A DNA stretch of 8,267 bases from Candidatus Galloscillospira excrementavium (GTDB taxonomy: Bacteria; Bacillota; Clostridia; Oscillospirales; Oscillospiraceae), in contig DVHW01000028.1 in assembly GCA_018711785.1 (NCBI GenBank), positions 1 through 8,267 on the forward strand, written 5' to 3'. Position 1 is the stretch's first letter. Every line of letters starts with the position of its first letter. The translations under genes were made by a program, and so were the position numbers. The notes beneath the pieces are model-generated. The model was not told the origin of the DNA. It searched no databases and worked only from the letters and a program-made list of their open reading frames with translations. Shown here piece by piece: positions 5,354 through 8,267 of the stretch.

Positions 5354-6685
5354 ATGAAGATCGTCATTGCCGGCGGGGACGCCGCCGGAATGAGCGCCGC
5401 CTCCAAGGTGCGCCGCAGCCTGCCCGACGCAAGGGTAGTGGTATTCGAGCGGACGGAGGAGACCTCTTACGGCGCCTGTGGCCTGCCCTACTACATCGGC
5501 GGGGTCAATGACGACGCGGACAAGATCCGCATACGCCGTCCGGAGGCCTTCCGGAAGAGCGGCGTGGACCTGCGCACCCAACATGAGGTGGTGGCCGTGG
5601 ACGCGGCGGCCCGCACCGTCACCGCCCGGGACCAGTCCAGCGGGGCGCTGGTCACCGAGTCCTACGACGAGCTGGTGGTGGCCACCGGGGCCTCTCCCAT
5701 CCTGCCCCCCGTGGAGGGGCGGGAGAAGGCGGGGGTCTTTACCCTCAAGTCCATCGCCGACGCCGAGGCCATCCGGGCCTGGGCGGAGCGGCCGGAGGTG
5801 ACCGACGTGGTCATCGTGGGGGCGGGCTACATCGGCCTGGAACTGGCCGAGTCCTTTGTCCGCCTGGGCAAGCGGGTGAACATGATCGAGATGGCCGAGC
5901 GGCCCATGATGGTCATGGACGCCGACTTTGCCCCCCTCATTACCGACGCCCTGACCCGCCACGGCGTGGTGCTGCGCACCCGCGAGGCGGTAAAGGCCGT
6001 CTCCGGCGGGGACAGGGCGGCGGGCGTGGTCACCGACAAGGGGGAGTACCCGGCCCAGCTGGTGGTGCTCAGTGTGGGCGTGCGCCCCAATACCTCCTTC
6101 CTGGCCGGCACTGGGGTGGAGCTGCTGCGCAACGGCGCGGTGGTGGTGGACGGGCAGATGCGCTCCAGCGTGCCCCACATCTTCGCCGCCGGCGACTGCG
6201 CCACCATCACCAATAAGGTCACCGGAAAGCCGGTCTACCTGCCCCTGGGCACCAACGCCAATAAGCAGGGCAAGGTGCTGGGGGAGGTGCTCTGCGGCCA
6301 GGATGCCCGGCTGGAGGGGGTGCTGGGCACCTCCATGTGCCGGGTGATCGACCTGGAGGTGGCCCGCACCGGGCTCAACGAGGCGGAGGCCGAGGCGGCG
6401 GGCATCCCGGTCCAGGTGGTCAAGACCACGGCCCACACCAAGCCGCCCTATTATCCCGGCGGGTGTGAGCTGACCATCAAGCTCTTCTGCCACGCCGAGA
6501 CCAAGGCCCTGCTGGGGGCCCAGCTGGCGGGCCTGGAGGGGGCGGCCTCCCGGATCGGGATGTGCGCCCTGGCCGTGGACGCGGGGGTCACCTGTCCCCA
6601 GCTGGCCATGGCCGACCTGGGCTACGCGCCCCCCTTCAACTATGTGTGGGACCCGGTGCAGCTGGCCGCCGGGATGGTCAAATAG
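5354..6685 (+). CDS. FAD/NAD(P)-dependent oxidoreductase, CoA-disulfide reductase/NADH oxidase family
   Basis: A 443-residue flavoprotein of the single-cysteine disulfide-reductase group. Seen: the FAD-binding GGDAAGMSAASK (7-18) with ribose-binding Glu32, and the redox cysteine Cys42 in YGACGLPYYIGG (39-50). ATGAS is at 110-114, and the NAD(P) motif VGAGYIGLELAE (155-166) is followed by an acidic IEM (178-180), which favours NADH. The second FAD motif is IFAAGDCA (276-283). A C-terminal dimerisation domain (about 320-443) contains PPYYPGG (364-370) and DLGYAPPF (421-428), regions holding the tyrosines used by CoA-disulfide reductases. Likely reactions are NAD(P)H-dependent reduction of CoA disulfide, CoA persulfide or polysulfide, or O2 to water or peroxide. 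Sequence alone does not separate these. Co-transcription with CoA-transferase-like subunits (14 bases to the next start) suggests that it serves CoA chemistry or redox protection of CoA. Confidence 0.85.
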   Translation: MKIVIAGGDAAGMSAASKVRRSLPDARVVVFERTEETSYGACGLPYYIGGVNDDADKIRIRRPEAFRKSGVDLRTQHEVVAVDAAARTVTARDQSSGALVTESYDELVVATGASPILPPVEGREKAGVFTLKSIADAEAIRAWAERPEVTDVVIVGAGYIGLELAESFVRLGKRVNMIEMAERPMMVMDADFAPLITDALTRHGVVLRTREAVKAVSGGDRAAGVVTDKGEYPAQLVVLSVGVRPNTSFLAGTGVELLRNGAVVVDGQMRSSVPHIFAAGDCATITNKVTGKPVYLPLGTNANKQGKVLGEVLCGQDARLEGVLGTSMCRVIDLEVARTGLNEAEAEAAGIPVQVVKTTAHTKPPYYPGGCELTIKLFCHAETKALLGAQLAGLEGAASRIGMCALAVDAGVTCPQLAMADLGYAPPFNYVWDPVQLAAGMVK

Positions 6686-6691
6686 AGGAGG
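6685..6691 (+). promoter_or_regulatory. Shine-Dalgarno site that decides the A-subunit start
   Basis: GAGGAGG begins on the last base of the flavoprotein stop codon (TAG 6683-6685). Two ATGs follow, at 6693 (1 base away) and 6699 (7 bases away). Only the second has workable spacing. Confidence 0.8.
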
Positions 6692-6698
6692 AATGACA

Positions 6699-7502
6699 AT
6701 GTCAAAATTGACGGAGCTGTCCCAGGCCGTGGCCCTGGTCCGGGACGGCGACACCGTGGCCTTTGGCGGCAATGTGCTCTACCGCTCCCCTGTGGGTGCG
6801 GTGAAGGAGCTCATCCGCCAGGGCCGCAAGGACCTGAACCTGGTCAAGACCGCTATCGCCTATGAGGCCGACCTGCTCTGCGCCGCCGGCGCGGTGAAGT
6901 CGGTCACCGCCGGTTTCGTGGGGTATGAGGGGGAGTTCGGCCTGTGCCGCTGGTACCGCAGGGGCGTGGAGTCCGGCGCAGTCAAGGCCTATGAAAACGC
7001 CTGCTACTCGGTCATCACGGCCTGGCGGGCGGCTGTCTACGGCGTGCCCTTCCTGCCCATCCGGGGGATGAAGGGCTCCGACCTGCTGGAGCATGTGGGC
7101 TTCCGCACCGTGCGGTGCCCCTACACCGGCGAGGAGCTGGTGGCCATCCGGGCCATCGCCCCTGACGTGGCCTTCCTCCATGTCCAGAAGGCCGACGAGG
7201 AGGGCAACGGCTGGATCGACGGGCCCAGCTATGAGGACCTGACCATCGCCCGGGCGGCGAAGAAGCTGGTCCTCACGGCGGAGGAGATCGTCCCCGGCAG
7301 CTTCTTTGCCGAGGACCCCCACCGGGCCGACATCCCCGCCGTGGTGACCACGGCGGTGGTCCACCTGCCCGGCGGAGCGAAGCCCTGCGCTGTCAGCGGG
7401 TGCTATGGCGTGGACCGGGAGGAGCTGCGGGCCTTCCTGGCCGAGAAGGAACCGGAGGCCGCCCTGGCGGCGGCCGGCGTGGAAAGGGGGCAGAAGGAAT
7501 GA
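6699..7502 (+). CDS. class I CoA-transferase-like subunit A (GctA/IpdA type)
   Basis: A 267-residue alpha subunit of the glutaconate CoA-transferase-like family. Seen: the N-terminal VRDGDTVAFGG glycine turn (14-24) that contributes to the CoA/oxyanion site, then SPVGAVKELIRQG (30-42), DLLCAAGAVKSVTAGFVG (58-75), SGAVKAYENA (92-101), the strongly family-like PFLPIRGMKGSDLLE (117-131), and FLHVQKADEEGNGW (159-172). The layout resembles both GctA and IpdA, the mycobacterial steroid-ring hydrolase subunit. It overlaps the B-subunit gene by four bases (ATGA), the usual sign of a stoichiometric heteromer. Whether the product transfers CoA or cleaves a C-C bond depends on the B subunit, which looks atypical. 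Confidence 0.8.
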   Translation: MSKLTELSQAVALVRDGDTVAFGGNVLYRSPVGAVKELIRQGRKDLNLVKTAIAYEADLLCAAGAVKSVTAGFVGYEGEFGLCRWYRRGVESGAVKAYENACYSVITAWRAAVYGVPFLPIRGMKGSDLLEHVGFRTVRCPYTGEELVAIRAIAPDVAFLHVQKADEEGNGWIDGPSYEDLTIARAAKKLVLTAEEIVPGSFFAEDPHRADIPAVVTTAVVHLPGGAKPCAVSGCYGVDREELRAFLAEKEPEAALAAAGVERGQKE

Positions 7503-8221
7503 GCGAGCATACCGTCTCCCGCATGGCGGACCTGATGGTCACCGCCATCGCGCGGGAACTGCGGGCAGGGGAGAGCGTGTTCCACGGCCTGGCCTCCACC
7601 ATTCCCCACGTGGCCATCCAGATGGCCGACCGCTGCTACGGCAAAGAGCTGAACTATGTGAACATCACCGGCGGATACAAAATGCACCCGGAGGAGCTGG
7701 AGATCTCCACCGACGGGGACAACCTCTTCCGTGGGACCCGGTGCAGCTTCAACCTGACCGACATCTTTGACTTGGCCGCCCGCGGGCGGCTGGACACCGC
7801 CTTCCTGGGCGGGGTGCAGATCGACCGGACCGCCCACCTGAACAACTCCTGCATTGGCCCCTATGAGCGCCCCAAGGTGAAGCTGCCCGGCGGCGCGGGG
7901 AGCGCGGTGCTGGTCCCCAACGCCCACCGGGCCCTGGTCTGGCGGACCAAGCACGACAAGCGGACCTTTGTGGAGCACGTGGACTTCATCACCAGCGTGG
8001 GCAACGTGGACAAGGTGTTCACCCCCCTGTGCGTCCTGGAGAAGCGGAACGGAGTGCTGGAGCTCTCCCTGCTCTACCCCGGCGTGACCTATGAGGAGGT
8101 GGCGGAGAACACCGGCTTCCCCATTGGGAACAACTATCGGGTCATGGAGGACCTGACCGAGGCGGAACGGACCGCCCTGGAGGAGATCGACCCCAAGCGG
8201 GTCCGGGATTCTGAGTTCTGA
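7499..8221 (+). CDS. class I CoA-transferase-like subunit B (GctB/IpdB type), catalytic Glu apparently absent
   Basis: A 240-residue beta subunit. The start at 7499 overlaps the A-subunit stop, with purine-rich GAAAGGGGG and AGAAGGA upstream. Seen: DTAFLGGVQIDRTAHLNNSCIGPYERPKVKLPGGAG (about residues 99-134), matching the family's GGAQID-GNVN-GSGGA arrangement. VWRTKHDKRTFVEHVDFITSVG (about 148-169) and the C-terminal YPGVTYEEVAENTGF and EIDPKRVRDSEF follow. In glutaconate CoA-transferase the catalytic glutamate sits in VESG at the end of an early strand. The equivalent stretch here reads YVNITGGYKMHPEEL, placing Ile56 (codon 7664-7666) where Glu is expected. IpdB likewise lacks that Glu and works as part of a hydrolase. 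I therefore call the family with confidence but not the reaction. The comparison rests on recalled family sequences. Confidence 0.78.
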   Translation: MSEHTVSRMADLMVTAIARELRAGESVFHGLASTIPHVAIQMADRCYGKELNYVNITGGYKMHPEELEISTDGDNLFRGTRCSFNLTDIFDLAARGRLDTAFLGGVQIDRTAHLNNSCIGPYERPKVKLPGGAGSAVLVPNAHRALVWRTKHDKRTFVEHVDFITSVGNVDKVFTPLCVLEKRNGVLELSLLYPGVTYEEVAENTGFPIGNNYRVMEDLTEAERTALEEIDPKRVRDSEF

Positions 8222-8234
8222 TTCGGACCGGGAT

Positions 8235-8267
8235 AAAAAATCCCCGGCACGGCGGATCGTCCGCCGT
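8235..8267. terminator. terminator dyad cut by the window edge
   Basis: ACGGCGGA (8249-8256) and TCCGCCGT (8260-8267) form a perfect 8-bp stem with a TCG loop. The bases before it, AAAAAATCCCCGGC (8235-8248), look like the 5' arm of a longer stem. If the sequence after the window continues with the complementary GCCGGGGATTTTTT, this is a bidirectional intrinsic terminator closing the operon. That continuation is inferred, not seen. Confidence 0.6.

Noticed and set aside
5291..6772. A 493-codon minus-strand frame opposite the flavoprotein gene (and similar ones at 3892-5139, 70-1089 and 6702-7364)
   Set aside because: Each lies wholly opposite a gene with clear family motifs and has biased, repetitive composition typical of antisense frames in high-G+C DNA.

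Overview
The window (about 62% G+C by eye, crisp AGGAGG-type ribosome binding sites, all genes on the + strand, oxygen-sensitive or CoA-based fermentative enzymes) looks like a G+C-rich anaerobic Firmicute, most likely a gut Oscillospiraceae-type clostridium (Flavonifractor/Intestinimonas/Lawsonibacter relatives). This placement is an inference from style and gene content, not from a marker gene. I see no rRNA, tRNA, CRISPR array, transposase or regulator gene.

Layout. Positions 1-111 hold a terminator-like hairpin, a candidate -10 box and a 15-bp dyad that could be an operator. Then come seven genes. (1) 112-1008, an acylating aldehyde dehydrogenase of the DmpF/MhpF family. (2) 1010-2044, a 4-hydroxy-2-oxoacid aldolase of the DmpG/MhpE family. 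(3) 2069-3727, an IlvD/Edd-family dehydratase. A 167-base gap with three small inverted repeats follows. (4) 3895-5283, a GntP-family organic/sugar-acid permease, closed by a strong intrinsic terminator at 5297-5338. (5) 5354-6685, a CoA-disulfide-reductase/NADH-oxidase-type flavoprotein. (6, 7) 6699-7502 and 7499-8221, overlapping A and B subunits of a class I CoA-transferase-like enzyme. The window ends inside what looks like another terminator dyad.

How the genes may work together. DmpF/DmpG pairs normally finish meta-cleavage of aromatic compounds, but no hydratase, ring-cleavage or hydroxymuconic enzyme is present. Here the pair sits with a dehydratase family that turns 2,3-dihydroxy acids into 2-oxo-3-deoxy acids, and with a sugar-acid permease. 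The simplest reading is an undescribed or little-described anaerobic route: uptake of an aldonate-like acid (GntP), dehydration to a 2-oxo-3-deoxy-4-hydroxy acid (IlvD-like), aldol cleavage to pyruvate plus an aldehyde (DmpG-like), and oxidation of that aldehyde directly to an acyl-CoA (DmpF-like). A 5-deoxypentonate would yield exactly the canonical aldolase substrate, 4-hydroxy-2-oxovalerate. Pentonates, 6-deoxyhexonates or hexonates would give glycolyl-, lactoyl- or glyceroyl-CoA.

The downstream trio works on CoA metabolism. Its B subunit appears to lack the catalytic glutamate of true CoA-transferases, as in the IpdAB ring-opening hydrolases. It may therefore be a C-C hydrolase rather than a transferase. 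Its link to the upstream genes is uncertain because a strong terminator separates them.
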